Shown here: positions 49,170 through 61,900 of the stretch, in pieces | Position numbering within the stretch: position 1 is the first letter of the stretch | Layout of the letters: every line of letters starts with the position of its first letter | Program-made: the position numbers and the translations under genes | Notes under the pieces: generated by a model | What the model was told of the DNA's origin: nothing | Databases searched by the model: none | What the model saw: only the letters and a program-made list of their open reading frames with translations | Source of the DNA: Caprimulgus europaeus | Lineage: Eukaryota > Chordata > Aves > Caprimulgiformes > Caprimulgidae | NCBI GenBank assembly: GCA_907165065.1 | Contig: OU015541.1 | Coordinates: 11,771,001 to 11,835,000, forward strand | Direction of reading: 5' to 3' | DNA length: 64,000 nt

Positions 49170-49203
49170 GAGGAAAAAAAAAAAGAGAGGAAGAGAAAGA
49201 GGG
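49170..49203. repeat. G/A purine tract
   Basis: About 34 bases of purine only: a GAGAGG start, an A11 run, then GAGAGGAAGAGAAAGAGGG. Confidence 0.8.
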
Positions 49204-49427
49204 ATTGTTGGTAAATGTAGACAGATCCTTCTTCAGACGTCATTCAGGGGATATCTGGTTTCACTGGTCAAGTACAGTTTGTCTAATCTGACTTCAAAAT
49301 CATTGTTCACCCCTTAAAATGCCTTGGTTGTATGAGACAAGATATGAGTCTTTAGGAGGCTGGCAGGGTGAAGAGAGGAAGAGCAGGAGGGAGACAGAAA
49401 GTCAACAGATCAATAAAAGCACTTTAA

Positions 49428-49472
49428 GATAATGGCTCTACCTCGAGCAGACCAGGTCTGGATTCCAGGCCA
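49428..49472 (+). repeat. tRNA-like fragment, possible SINE head
   Basis: ATGGCTCTACCTCGAGCAG resembles a tRNA D-arm / A box: GCTC and GAGC can pair around the loop TACCTC. Eight bases on, GGTCTGGATTCCAGGCC resembles a degenerate B box. The gap is too short for an anticodon arm, so this is not a functional tRNA. A deleted tRNA-derived SINE head is one explanation and chance is another. Confidence 0.2.
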
Positions 49473-49497
49473 GCCCCAGCACTGCCGGGAAATGTGC

Positions 49498-49505
49498 ATT
49501 TGCAT
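49498..49505. promoter_or_regulatory. POU octamer motif
   Basis: ATTTGCAT, the exact octamer, lies within GTGCATTTGCATGAATG and next to the tRNA-like fragment at 49428-49472. An inverse copy (ATGCAAAT) lies at 60052-60059. An 8-mer alone is weak evidence of function. Confidence 0.25.
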
Positions 49506-51173
49506 GAATGAAAAGTCACATCCACAGCGCTGTGGCAGAAGGTGAGGTTCTGCTTCTGTCCCCATCCCGTTCCAGTGGGCCTGGCCCTTCCTGCTCACCC
49601 TTGATCACACTCAGCGTCCTGACCGTCATCAACAGGACCAGAGTCAGCGAGCTTGTGCCAATCAGAGATGTGGGTCTGCAGCTTTTTGGGAAGAAGTGAA
49701 ATAAAACAAAGTAAAATAAAGCATTAGGGCAGAGTGGATTGAAAACACAGGGGTACAGAGGTGTACACACATTGCTCCCCTCTCCTCTCCCACCCCCCCT
49801 TTTTTTTCCTCATGCTGGGCAGTTACATGGAAACAAAGTGCCTGAGTCAAGTCAGAGCTGATCTTCCAGGAGTCAGTGCCAATACACTGCATCTGGGCAC
49901 CATCTCCAAAAGGCTTCACAACTCAATGGAATTTTATTACAGTAAGGGCCCCATCTACTGCCAAAAAACTGCAGTAAAACAAACCACATATTTAAATATC
50001 ATTTGTTTCATTAATAAACTTTCATTAAATAACTCCCAACCATTCTGTTCCGCTTTCCATCTCTCACCCTAATCCCCAGAGGTGAGAGAGCATCCATAAG
50101 CAAGAGACAGTTTCAACAAGCACACCCATGATGCACAAGTCAGAAAAGGCCTCCCTGCTTTTTATATTGCTGCAGAGGGTCCATCCATCATGGTGACCCA
50201 CCAAAAAAAAGAAAAAAAACAAGATTGCTCCCCCTCCCAAACTCTAGGTGAAGAACTAGGAACCAGCAAACGACAATTGGATCCTCTGATCCATGCTGTA
50301 TAGCCAACCAGTCAGGCAAGGCTGCCCGTGGACCAGGAAACATAAAAAGTTGAGCAAGGAACTTTACTTTCTTACTGTACACATACAACCTGCAGTAAAA
50401 AGGACCAGAACCTGTTCCCAAAGCTTTGGGTTGCTCAGGAGTTTTTAATAACATATTTGAAATCCATAATCTTATGATTGTGGCACAAAATGAAGTGCTG
50501 GAAACAGAAGAACTGGGACCTGAGTAGACAAAATAGTTAATCCAAAGGGAACAGAATATTGACACTAAAATAATGTGGTTAACTGTGGGGCACAGGTCAC
50601 TCTCAAGGTTTAACTTATGCAGTCAAAGTTACTCTTGGGCTGGGAGGTTATATTAGAAGATATCAATATTTTTCAGGGGAATTTTTCTCCCCTATTAGCA
50701 CAATAAAAGCAGTCACACAAGTGGATGGCCCGATAGCCTGATCCCTAGAAGCCCTGCTGGGTGCCAGCACTTCTGTGCAAAGAACCCTAATTCACTGCAA
50801 GGTGCAAGAGCCCGGCAGGAAGGAGTAACAAATTCCTGCTCCAGAACTGCCCGTGCAGCCACCCACACACCACCCTCCCAAAAAGAAAGCAGCAGCTTTG
50901 TTTCTCAAGACCAAGTCAGGGGAGCACAACAAAATGAGGAGAAATCCTAATAAGACAAACATCAAAGATTGTTTCTCTTTAATTACCCTCTCTGTATCTT
51001 TGCTCATCAGCTGGAACTCGCCGTTGCTTTTTAAATGTAAACAAAACAGTGAGGTTTTAATACTGACCCACCTTATTTCTTTGGTCTGACTAATTGCTGA
51101 AACTGGCCATAAATTGTCCATTTTGTGACACTCTGAATAGCCTCATTTATTCTGGACAGCACACATCTGGTTT

Positions 51174-51198
51174 TGTGTGCGCGCACGCACGTGCACAC
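51174..51198. repeat. Alternating purine-pyrimidine tract (Z-DNA-prone)
   Basis: Twenty-five bases strictly alternate pyrimidine and purine: three TG steps, then CG, CA and TG steps ending CACAC. It includes the palindrome GTGCGCGCAC. CG and TG/CA alternation is the classic Z-forming composition. It holds five CpGs in an otherwise CpG-poor neighbourhood. Confidence 0.85.
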
Positions 51199-54100
51199 TT
51201 ACACAAACACAACCCTCTCTCCTGCTGCAGGGATGGCCAGGGATGGGGACAGCCAGTGTACAATTTCAGCCCCATATTGAGTTTTGGCTGGTGTTGAGGT
51301 CCCCGAGGCTGAAGAGAAATAAAGCTCTCGGAGGGGAAACAGCATGTCAACATAGCTCTTATGTTCGCCTGCATGGAAAGTATTCCCTTCAGATGAGGCT
51401 GGTGAATGAAACATGTGAGAAAGAGCCTGACAGTGTGCAGGTTGGGACCAAGCTCTCTACCTTCTCTCCTCTGAGCAAACAGAGCCAGTTTCCTATCAGC
51501 CAGAGCAACCAGCAAGAGGAGAGCACAGCCAGCCAGGGGAATGTACTCTGCTGAACCACACGATGCCATTTCAAACCTTTAGTTGGTGTTTCAGACATGA
51601 AAAAAAAAAATCTCACTTCACACATATCATATGGACCTGACATAAGACTAAATGAAGAAAAAAATCTAACCAACCAATCTAGCTTCTTTTCTTCCTCTCA
51701 TAAAACTGAGTAACATGTAAGTGATACTTTCAGCATGATTACTGCAACTGCTTTAGATGTACCACTCAATAAGCAGGCTATTTAATTGTAATCAGTGATT
51801 TATCTCATACACATAGGTCCCAACTTGTTGCTCACTTAACACCTATGTTGTTGTTTGGTTTTTTTTTTAATGAAACACCACTATTTTTCATCAACATATT
51901 GATGACAGACATGGACGAGGGAAAGAAATTCCCCTCTCTGTGTAACACACACGTTTCTGAGGAACGCCAAGATGGGAAGCACTCACTCGAGGTGATGGCC
52001 TTGGGTCTCCAGCTTGGTGGTGGCATGAACACCCTAAGCCAGTGGTGTCTGCCCAGAGACAATTCAGAGCCTTCTCCCCACCTCCACCCTCACCTGCCCT
52101 GCTGTGTTCCTGGAGAAAGCAGCACAAACAGCTGAGAAAACCAGAAGGGCTCTCTGGGCAAGCGCAAAAAATCGTTTTTACTCTTTGGGGAAGATGTTTA
52201 GGTGCAAAATTCACACACAACCATCCATCAACACAAAAAGGAGAAATTCTCAAGAACTCTAATAGCACAAAACATTCAGGAGGCTTTAAGGGGTTTTGTC
52301 TTTAGTTTTCAAGATATTTTTTTTTCCTTTATTCCTGGTGGGAAAGCTTATGCCTTTAATTCTATAACTATAAACTAAATAATATATCAGATTTTTTTCT
52401 GTCAGGCATGGCAATGGTACTGAACGTATGCAAAGTTTCCACTAAAGGTTTTTGTAACTTAATTTGCCTCTAGAGATTAGAGGAAGCCAGATCTTCTGTT
52501 TCTTGCTGGAACTTGGCTGGTAGCCACACAGCGCTCCCTTTCCCTGTCATCCATCCCCGGCCCCCCCAGCCCCCGGCACTGTTAATCAGATGGCTGTATC
52601 TTCCCTATATTTCTCCTGTCAAGCTATTAAGGGGATACGGAAGAGTGAAAGAAGAGAATCAGCTGAGATATAAAGCAGCCCAGCTCCCAGAGTGCCTCTC
52701 CCCCTTTCTCAAGGTTGAGCTTGGTGCATTAGTGCACAAAGCGAAGGAGAAGCGTGCTTTCCCATGCTCAGAGTAACTGGTTGGAGTTTATTTCCCCAAT
52801 GAAGAGAGGCAGGCAAAAATTCTTCTGCACAGAGCCACCACAGAACTGTAAAAACAGGAAACTATGGCATGGAAAGGGAGCAAAACCCCTGAGCCTGAGC
52901 TACACGCTCAGGGTATTCCAGTTTGGCCATGCCATGCCCCTGCCTGCACTGGGGAAAGCGCAGTGCTGACGGGGAGCTGGGGCTTATCGCAGCTCTGTGA
53001 GTCTTGGCAGCTTCCTTCGGTAGGGAATTCCTGGCACATGTTCAGCAGCAAGTGGAGGTGGTTGGTTAGAGAAAATGCTTTATGAGGTTGACAAAGAACC
53101 CCCAGATCCAAGTCAGACTTAGGGCTGAAAACACTGATTTTAATCACATCCCTCCCTCTTTCTTTGCCTTCGCAACAGAAAAGCTCAGTCCAGCAGACCC
53201 GACATCTATAGAGAGCTTTGCCTCCCATGGAAATGTTCCCAGGGGACCCTTTCTTAACTAGGAGAGAAAAAGAACTCCCACCTCTGGATATATTAGGACT
53301 TTGAAAATAGTTGGATCCAACATTTTTGGCTGGATCTAGCTCCCATTCTTGTATATATCAATAAATGAGAAGAAAACTAGCTGACATGGCTCCAACACCT
53401 CAGAAACAAGAACTGTTGCATGATTTTGGCCTAAACTTTCTCTTTGTGACCAACCAGGTAGCAAACTAATCAAGAACACTATAAAAACACTTCATTTTTC
53501 TAGTAATTTGGGATTTTCTGACTGCATTCAGAGACCAAGCCCTGCACTCCAGCAGCACTCTGCGTAAAGATTGATTTTATTTCAGGCAGGTCTGCTTTGT
53601 TGTCCAGTGTTCCAATTTTTAAAAAGTACTTGAGAGGTTTTTTTAAGAGACACTCAGTGAGCTGTGAGCTCTCGAGCACCTCAGCTGCTTTGGAAAATGA
53701 AATTTAGCTATAGAAAAAGACTTACTTAGGTAAGCCCTAAATTCATTTCATAACAAAATGTTCATGTATAGATAAATATCTGTGGATAAGCATGATGGGT
53801 CACTAGACAGATTTTTTTTCTAAATCTATGTAAAATAGAGAGAAAGGAAAAACAAATTAGTTTACCAATACCCAAGTTCCTTATTCAGGCAAAATATTTA
53901 CTCATTTCAAAAAGACTCTCAGACTAAGAAAGGAGCTGACGACTTCTGAATGCACCCTAATGAAGTGTGTGTTCTAGCCACCTCCTCTCTGGGTAAGTTT
54001 GAACTGGTTTCTTGGTTTCAGACATGCTAATAAAGTATCAGTCCCTTCTTTGGGGGATTTTTTGTACTTAGGGAAAACAAAAGTCATTTCTATAAGTAAC

Positions 54101-57100
54101 ACTGCTAGAGAATGTTTAACACATGTAGTTTGTATTTCTAGATAAATACTTGACTGCAAAAAGTCCACATTAAAGTAGGTGAGAAAGAACACAGGAACAC
54201 GTGTGCGTGCAACAGCGAGCACACCTCCACACCAGTGTGAGTAGGAAAGGTGCAACTGAGTTCTTCTCACACCCTTCTAAACCCCCCAGGGACACAGCTT
54301 TCCCTCGTTCAAACACGCCTCCCTGAGCATCCTCCCCAGCCATGCTGCCCTTGCTGCAACCTTTCGTCTTTCACTCGCCTTTCCTTCCTTTATCTCCGTT
54401 CCATAACCATTATCTCCATCAGCATAACTCCTTAAGATACACCTAGACATCATTTCGCCAATGAATGCATTTCACACAACATTAGTCATATTGTACTGTG
54501 GATAATTTTTATGATATTGCCGTGCCTCTCCTTGGTACGTTGTTACAGTTTAATTTGTACATATTCTGCTGCTGATGTAGTGGCACTCGGCTGTAACCAG
54601 AGAAAGCATGATGGTTCTGTATTATTGCAACACATTTCCCCAGGAAAACAACATAAAAGAACAGAACACCAGAGAGGGACTTTTTCTTACTTTGCTTTCT
54701 AGCATTAGTTAACTGTAGATGGGCTTGTCTGCAGGGTCAGTGAAGAGCCAGATCCCAACTTTGCCCAGCAGAACAGGATTTAGATTCAGGGTTACCCTCA
54801 GGCCCGTTACATAAATAAGTATATACTGCAAATATATGCTTTGAACCAATTTTTCAGGGTAAGGATTTAATACCTACAACAGTTCTTCAGACTCTTTCTA
54901 GCAACTCATCTTCACCAGATGAGCTCATACCAGCTATCTGCCTCCCTTCCAAATGGCAATACCTATGTTGTAGTTAGATTTTAATGCTCTCGATCAATTT
55001 TCAGCCTCAGGCATCAGTTTTACATTTAGATGTGCAGAAGAGCACTGCTAAAGCCTGTCAACTGTTTTCGGCATTCAAGAGCCAATATCAGTATCAACAC
55101 AAAGAACTAGCCACGCTATTTTCAGCGCTTCTGCTCAGTGATCGAGTTTCCCATATGGAAATGTTTTGCAAAAATAAGGGATTACTTGGAAAGACACTGG
55201 ACTAACCCCGCTGAGTATCTGCTTTTCTTCTTCTTAGTTCTACAGCATGGAACATTACTGCTGGTATTTTGGATGGTGACCATAAGGTCATAAGACTAAG
55301 TAAGTGATTGTGACTCCCTCAGCTCTTTGTTTACTTCTGGAGGACAAAACAAATGATAATTTCATTTCATAAACAAGAATTTTGTTTAATTATTTAAAAA
55401 TACTAATTTATTTTTAGAGGACTTAAGTTTGTCCCTCATGTCTGAATGCTGCCTGACAGAATACGTTCCCTTGAGTAATGACATCTCACTCTTGTTTCCA
55501 GCCATAGTGGTAAATCCTTTTTCTCCCCCTGTTGATCCTAATCTAAGATCTATAAAAATATTTCTTGTCCTACAGATTTACTCCTCCATGTTGAGTACAT
55601 TAAGCAGACACGACTGCCTTGTTACACTGTACCATAAGTAGAGTTATTTGGCTCTGAAGATAAAATAATCTGAGTTGCTAAAGAAGAGCTAATCTCTTCA
55701 GCTGAGATCCCTGAAAGCTTTTTGGTACCTTGAAGGTCTTGGGTGTTCACCTCCCTGAGTTGTTACGAAATAGTAATGTTGGTGTGGGTTGAGAGAACAC
55801 CAGTGCAAGGAGTGCCCTCTGTTCTATTTCAGGTTCCAAATCTGAAAGAGTAATTCAGTATCTTAAGTCTCCACCATTTCCTTTAAGGAAAAGGGGTTTT
55901 TTTAATCTTATCCGAGGCGTACTTAATATGCTTTGTGTGCCCTACCCATGTAACGTGGTCAGATGCAAGGAGAAACTATGATGGAACAATCTTCTACTTT
56001 TACTCCTCCTCAGATCCCCTAAATACATTCATTCACAAAAGCTGCCCTGAGAGGAGGGGAAACATGGTGGTCTTCTAAGTCCTCCTAAAATCTCTCACAT
56101 CAACTGCTCTGTCAGACAGATATTTAGAAGGGGATTTAAAGGGGCAGAGAAATTAAGCTCTAGCTGAGGCACCAACCTGTACAGGGCCCACAACATCACT
56201 ATGACATCCCCTGCTTGATCTGTTTATACCAGGGCTATAGTCACCTCAGTCAGATTTGCCTAGATTCATTTACAGATTTGTTCAGATATGGACTTTGCAA
56301 AATATCTGTTTCTGCTATTTTATAATTGAAGGACCTATTTAATGAACTGTAATATCAGTTAAGACCAGAAAAGTTTTGGCATGAGACAGCAGGTAAGCTA
56401 GAGCCAAGAGACTGGCATATGGACTAACAAGATTATCTCATACCGTAAAAAGGTGTAGACAGTGGTTCTGCAACTACATGGGTTTCCAGCCTGAACCCGA
56501 AATGTTATAGAATATAATGAGTAATTCTGGAATACAGCAGTTCGATGCTGTAGAGAAAATTACCTGACGTTATCCCACTCTACGTTGTACCAAGAGAAAA
56601 CCATACTGCAAGGTTAAAGGGTCTCAAATTCCGTCTGTGGGGAGATGCCTGTAAGAAAAACAGTTTGTGAAGGTGTAAATAATTAATCCACTTCAGACTA
56701 AAAAGTTGATTCATAGTCATAATATTATTCATCCTATGCTTATAGGAACATGTCATGTCAGTAGTTTCGCACAGCTAGAGCGCCTGTCCTTGAGATGTTG
56801 CTATGCATGTGGCTTTCCTAGACAATTGTGCCATCTGGGAGACCAAGCCAGTGATCCTCCTGCTGCCTACATAGCTCTAGGTAGGTCCCCTGCCTTATCT
56901 TAGGTGGAGCCCAAGAAATGAGGTCAGCTATTACAAGAGTGAAGGTTTCTCCCCAATGCCTATGACATTCTTCTACACAAGAACAAACCCAGGCCATGCT
57001 GAAATTAAGGTGTTAAAAAGTCCATGAGCACTTGGCCCATGTAGTTCTTACCATGCTTTGCTCCTGTGAATCAATCCTTTCAATTAAGGTAGCTGGGGGT

Positions 57101-57724
57101 TATAATGATGTTTTTATTTGCAATTACAGCTTTAAATCAGGATCAATAGAGGCAGCTACAGCCCGACCATACCAACAGTCCTGAGATGTTCACAGGTTTT
57201 CAGACAACACACTTCTGAAATAAACCCATCCATTTTCCATTAGAAATATAATACATCATAGGAAAAAGACTTAGATTTTAATACAAGAAAAAGACCCAAA
57301 CTTGGAATTTGTTTGTTTTGTTTTTAGGCATCAAGCCAGCAAAGCCTCCTTCCCTATGGTTGCCTCCCCTATGGACTTTCCACAGCCATATCTGAAATAA
57401 AGTGGGTGGGCACCAGGCCAGGCCAAAGCTGGTTCTATCAGAAGAGGAAAGGAAAATACCCATCTATTTAGTTACCATCCTCTATTTCTGACTACTTGTT
57501 CAGTGTAAAATTTTACTCAATACAAAGCTTGTGCCATACACAAGTTTTGTTTGGGTTTTTTCAATCAACTCTTCCAAGAAAGGATGCTGTGTACCAAAAC
57601 ACACAATGTCTTCAGTTTGCACAAGTTGTGATTATATAAAACAAAATAGTCATTACTAAAATTGAAATTTTAATACAGTTTTTTAAAGAATTTAGGCTAT
57701 TTACCCAATTTTTAAGTAACCCCT

Positions 57725-57765
57725 CAAAAAACAAAAAAAAACAAACCAAAAAACCCCCAAAACAT
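57725..57765. repeat. A/C-rich low-complexity sequence
   Basis: Runs of A6 to A9 separated by C, CC or CCCCC. Similar in style to 22143-22195. Confidence 0.75.
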
Positions 57766-58359
57766 GAGCTTGTGTCAAATTAGATATTTTCTGAGAATGA
57801 AATTGCAACAAGAGAACCTATTTCATGAGTTTCACATTTCATAGCATATTTCATAGTTGTTGTACAAGTTGGGGTAATATCTGCTATGATTTACAGAGAC
57901 ACAGTGCTGTAAGAAGCCTCCCTTCTAATTATAAGTGGTTATGAGGTGCATCACTCACATCAGACTGAAATTTACTTCCATCTCAAACATGATCTTTTTT
58001 TTTTGCCTGTTTATTATCATAAACTGGCCACAGAAATGCTGATAAAGAGATTACAGAAAATGCTATTAACTTAATCCCTTCCCAGTTGGAGCTCCTTCTT
58101 TTAATACAGACTTATTTGGAGTCTTTGTTTACATGTTGTGATGTGTCAGACAGTAAACACTCTCTCTCTTATGGAAAGTTGTGCAATAAAAGCCCTTCCT
58201 ATTCCGTGTGCTACATTAGGCAGAAAGGCTGACTTTGACAGAATGTGCAAGAGAACCTATAAATCCAATGATTCCCTCCACTTGCACAGGCAGGGCATGC
58301 AAGGGCTTCACACATCGAGTAGATGTTTCATTTGAATGCAAAACATGTTAAAATTTGTC

Positions 58360-58900
58360 CCAAAAAGCACTTAACGCTTTAAAAACGTACCATAATTCTA
58401 CAAAGAAAAATGCCTGACATATATTTTGGCTGATTTCAAATTCATATATATTTTAAATGATCTATATACCCTAAGCTGTGCATTTTATACAACAGAATGA
58501 TAACCATTACCATTCCACTCCATCTAATCCACTGATTTATTGGCTAGTTGTGTATAGTGCACTGCCCCTCCTGAAATTCATGCTGTAATTTTAATTTCTG
58601 TTGTTGCTGCTGCTGTTATCTGGATGCAGCGCCTGCCATGAAGATACCATGGTCTTACTCACCCTGTAAACATAATTGATGCTATTGAAGATAATGATTT
58701 AGGATATAATCCATCTCCAGTACAGCTTGCCATTACGTGACTTGTTCTTGCAGGTATCTGATTTGTATCATAGACGAGTTGGCTTGATTGCTGTTTTGCC
58801 ATAGAGTAATAGTTTCCTGGTTTCCACTGACATACTGAGTCTCCCTTGATCACTCAGGTGATCAGTCAACACGCAAGTTAATTATGGGTGAAGGGGTGTC
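58360..58900. promoter_or_regulatory. Candidate conserved non-coding block
   Basis: Complex sequence with AGCACTTAACGCTTTAAAAACG, GATAACCATTACCATTCC, TTATCTGGATGCAGCGCC (a GATA/E-box-like unit), ATTGATGCTATTGAAGATAA and TGATTTAGGATATAATCC (each a separate run). No transposon was recognised. The overlapping minus-strand open frame at 58663-58853 is listed separately. Conservation was not tested. Confidence 0.28.
58663..58853 (-). other. Open frame ending at a splice donor, unproven exon
   Basis: The minus strand is open from just after an in-frame TGA (58856-58854) to the donor-like CAGG|GTGAGTAAG, whose GT falls at 58662-58661. The translation includes QSSQLVYDTNQIPARTSH and ends LSSIASIMFTG; it is rich in S, T and Q and I do not recognise it. 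There is no ATG at the start of the frame and no strong acceptor: the best candidate (GGGCTTCAG, exon start 58899) lies upstream of the in-frame stop. A stretch this long is expected by chance many times in the window, so only the donor coincidence and the complex surrounding sequence raise interest. Confidence 0.15.
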
Positions 58901-61900
58901 TGAAGCCCAAAGATCAAAAGATAGGCACAAGGTCTTCTCCAAGTCATTATTCACCTCCTTAAGCATCAGGCAGTCAGTTCAGATTCCTGTCTTCTGCACT
59001 ATCCCTAAATTAAGTGATATAACAGTTGGAAACTCAAACTAGAACAGCTAAAAGACACAAAATTAAACTTCCTATTTCTCCAAAAGAGGAAAAAAAATCC
59101 ACGTGGGCATAATTGCCTGCATGGGAAATCAGGAATACTTATTGTTTAAAAAAATAATTTAAAATAATCAAGGGTAGCTGTTTAGAGGTGGACTACCTCA
59201 CAGTGTGCCACAAGGCTCTTACCTGCTTTCCTGGTAAAATCTCTTAGCTTTTAACTGGCATTGCAAGGAAATGCTTTCAAATACTGCCATCATCTTTACT
59301 TCCATGCACAAAGAACAGAATTTATTGGTAGGAATTAGGAGCTACTGAACAAAAGCATGAGAAGCCCTCTCAAAACATAAAGGAAAAGCAGTTCTCCCCA
59401 GAACTTTTTCTTCCATATTTCAACCACCCTCAAAACTCAAATTAATGTGTTAACGTTACCAGCAGCTAATTACCATTACTATCCTGAGCCACCTGCATGA
59501 CACTCACTCCTGTGGGCCACATCCTGCACTCCTCTGGGGAACAGGCATCACAGCACTCCAGTTTCCCTCCTGCTCCAAGACCTCTTAAGCCAAATACAAC
59601 TTGTTGGAGGAATCCATTGAACAGATGGGACCTATAACAGTAAAGAGGTTTTGGTGTCATGCTGCAGCCACGCAGGGTTATGCTCTTTGTGAGCAGAAAG
59701 AACAATCTTCCTGGCAGTAGTTGGTTGTGCTCACTGGAGCCTTGGGTATGAGCTCGATACCCACACCAGTGAGCTACACCTGTATTCATCCACCAAAACT
59801 GGCTTCTCCATCTCTGTGGTTTTCATGTTACTAGATTAAAGGAGATGTAACTGAGCAATATGCCTGAAAGGTTTATTTCCTGAAACAATATCATTATTAC
59901 TCCACCCAAAGTCACCCTGCCTTTATTTTTAAGGAAAAAGGAACTGAATCACCAAGTTGCTGATCTGAAGAGATACTATGTAAGGTCAAACGTTCAAAGG
60001 ACATTTGGTGCAAGCATAACTGCACATAATTCCACATATGCTTCCTTCCATATGCAAATAAGTGCTACAGATGCACAACCCACTTGCACGTATCTGCACA
60101 TGCCAAAGGGATTTACACATGTGAATACTTGGAAAGCAAAGTGAGAATGTATATAAAATGGCATGCACAAAGTACATCCATCCATGTGTATATCCCTCTG
60201 GAGGCACCACTACTTGGATGTATTTCTAAGTGGAAAAACCAGTTAAAAAAATTGATATGTCACCCTCTCTCCAAAACCTAATGATTACAATCTGTTAATT
60301 ACACTACGTCTGTTGGAATCTTTAGCAAATAAATTGTGGATCTGATCTATTATTTATAATACCAACAGGATTACAAGTTATGTCTTAAAGTCACACTTAT
60401 GCAAAGTGGCAGCAGAAGTGAACTGTGCTATGAACCACATCATCCCTATCCTGAAACTTCCCTGGGCAAGTACTACACACTGTGACAAAACAGCTATATT
60501 GAACTTTTCAAACATTTACTTCCTACAGATGGAGAGAAAGCAGTGAAAGACTATAAAGACTCACATAAAGGACAGAAAAGAACATTTAAAAAATGTTTAA
60601 AATGTCCTTTACAATTAGTCCCTGAGTAGGACACCCATTGCCATTGCTTTTAGCCAAGTGTCCCACAGCCTGGTATTCACTGGTAGCTTCTGAGTGCCCA
60701 ACAAATAGGTGTGTGGCAGGGTCTGCTAGGGAGAGAGTCATCTTAGCACAGCTGTGCCTTGAATTCAGGCTCTAATTGTGGCAACTCTACTCCTGGTGTG
60801 AAATCCACATGGATTTGCCAAATCCCCGTGCTTTTTAAGGCACTTTAACACTAGTAAAAATTCACAGAGCTGCTGATCTGTTTATGTGTCGGGAAGCAGC
60901 TCTCCATCCTGTCTTACAGAGAGCTCTGAACCACATTTTTCCCCACCTCCCATACTCTACAAGAACTACCTAGTGTTATTATTGCTGTAGTTTCTCCCAT
61001 ATAACAATTCAGCTTTCAAGCAAAAACTAGATTTTTTTTTAATCCCCACCCCTCCCACTCAACAGCTGGCCCAGTAAAGAATGTAAGATTTGAAAGTCAA
61101 GCTGGATTCCTCCTTCTTTGGCTTTCTCAAACAAGTGACAACAGTTGCCCAGAGTAGATGGCAACTGCCTGGTGTACACTGGAGGAGAATTGCCACCCTC
61201 TTCCGTGTAACAGAAACAAGAGCCTTTGCATCACATTATTATCACTATGGGACCTGAGCATTAGTGCTGTTCTTTTTATACTGATTTAGCCAGCCCACTC
61301 ATTCACCAGAAAGCAAATAATCACTCAGGCTGAAGTTTATGAAACTTTTGGGATTCACAAACGTGTTTCATGAATTTCTGGCAGTTGCCTGAATGTTCAC
61401 AAATAATGTGATGCCAGTAATCAGAACAAGTCAAAACTTCACACTTCTATTCATAAATCAGATGTTTTATTTTTACTACTTGAACAGTTCTTTTCCCAAG
61501 CACGACTGGATTTGAACCACCAACCTGGAGGTGAAAGGACCTTTATTTAATGTATTTGTTTAGGTTTATATGAAGTATAAAAAAGTGTCTATCCAGGACT
61601 CTAGCCACCTTTGCCATATATTAGAAAAACAGGCCAACTCACACAGACAAAAATAAACTCAGTGACTTCCAAAAGCCAAAGAAGGCACAAAAAATCCTCT
61701 TGGCCAGAGACCTCAAATCTTTCTATATAAACTGAATACTTTTTGCACACACTATTTCTCTCTTCTCTAGAGCCTGGGACATGAGGAGATGTGTCCCTCA
61801 GGTCAGCAGATTTGGACTCTCCCAGGCTGGAGTGGAAAGAGAGCATTCAGTCATGCTCCTGCTGAGGAGGTCCATCCAGTGTTCTCTCCTTTAAACCAAG

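Larger units (their letters stand above)
49510..58359. other. Non-coding stretch, no supported gene
   Basis: Apart from the alternating tract at 51174 and low-complexity runs, I see unique sequence. Segments near 52580-52700 and 55100-55200 (CACGCTATTTTCAGCGC, GTGATCGAGTTTCCC) keep some CpGs and may be constrained, but there is no firm motif. The frame at 51147-51569 minus (140 codons) is unrecognised. Confidence 0.6.

Noticed and set aside
51147..51569. 140-codon minus-strand open frame
   Set aside because: It overlaps an equally long plus-strand frame and the alternating purine-pyrimidine tract; no family is recognised.
54215..54260. ACACCAGTGTGAGTAGG resembling an old amniote repeat
   Set aside because: The match is under 20 bases with no extension on either side.
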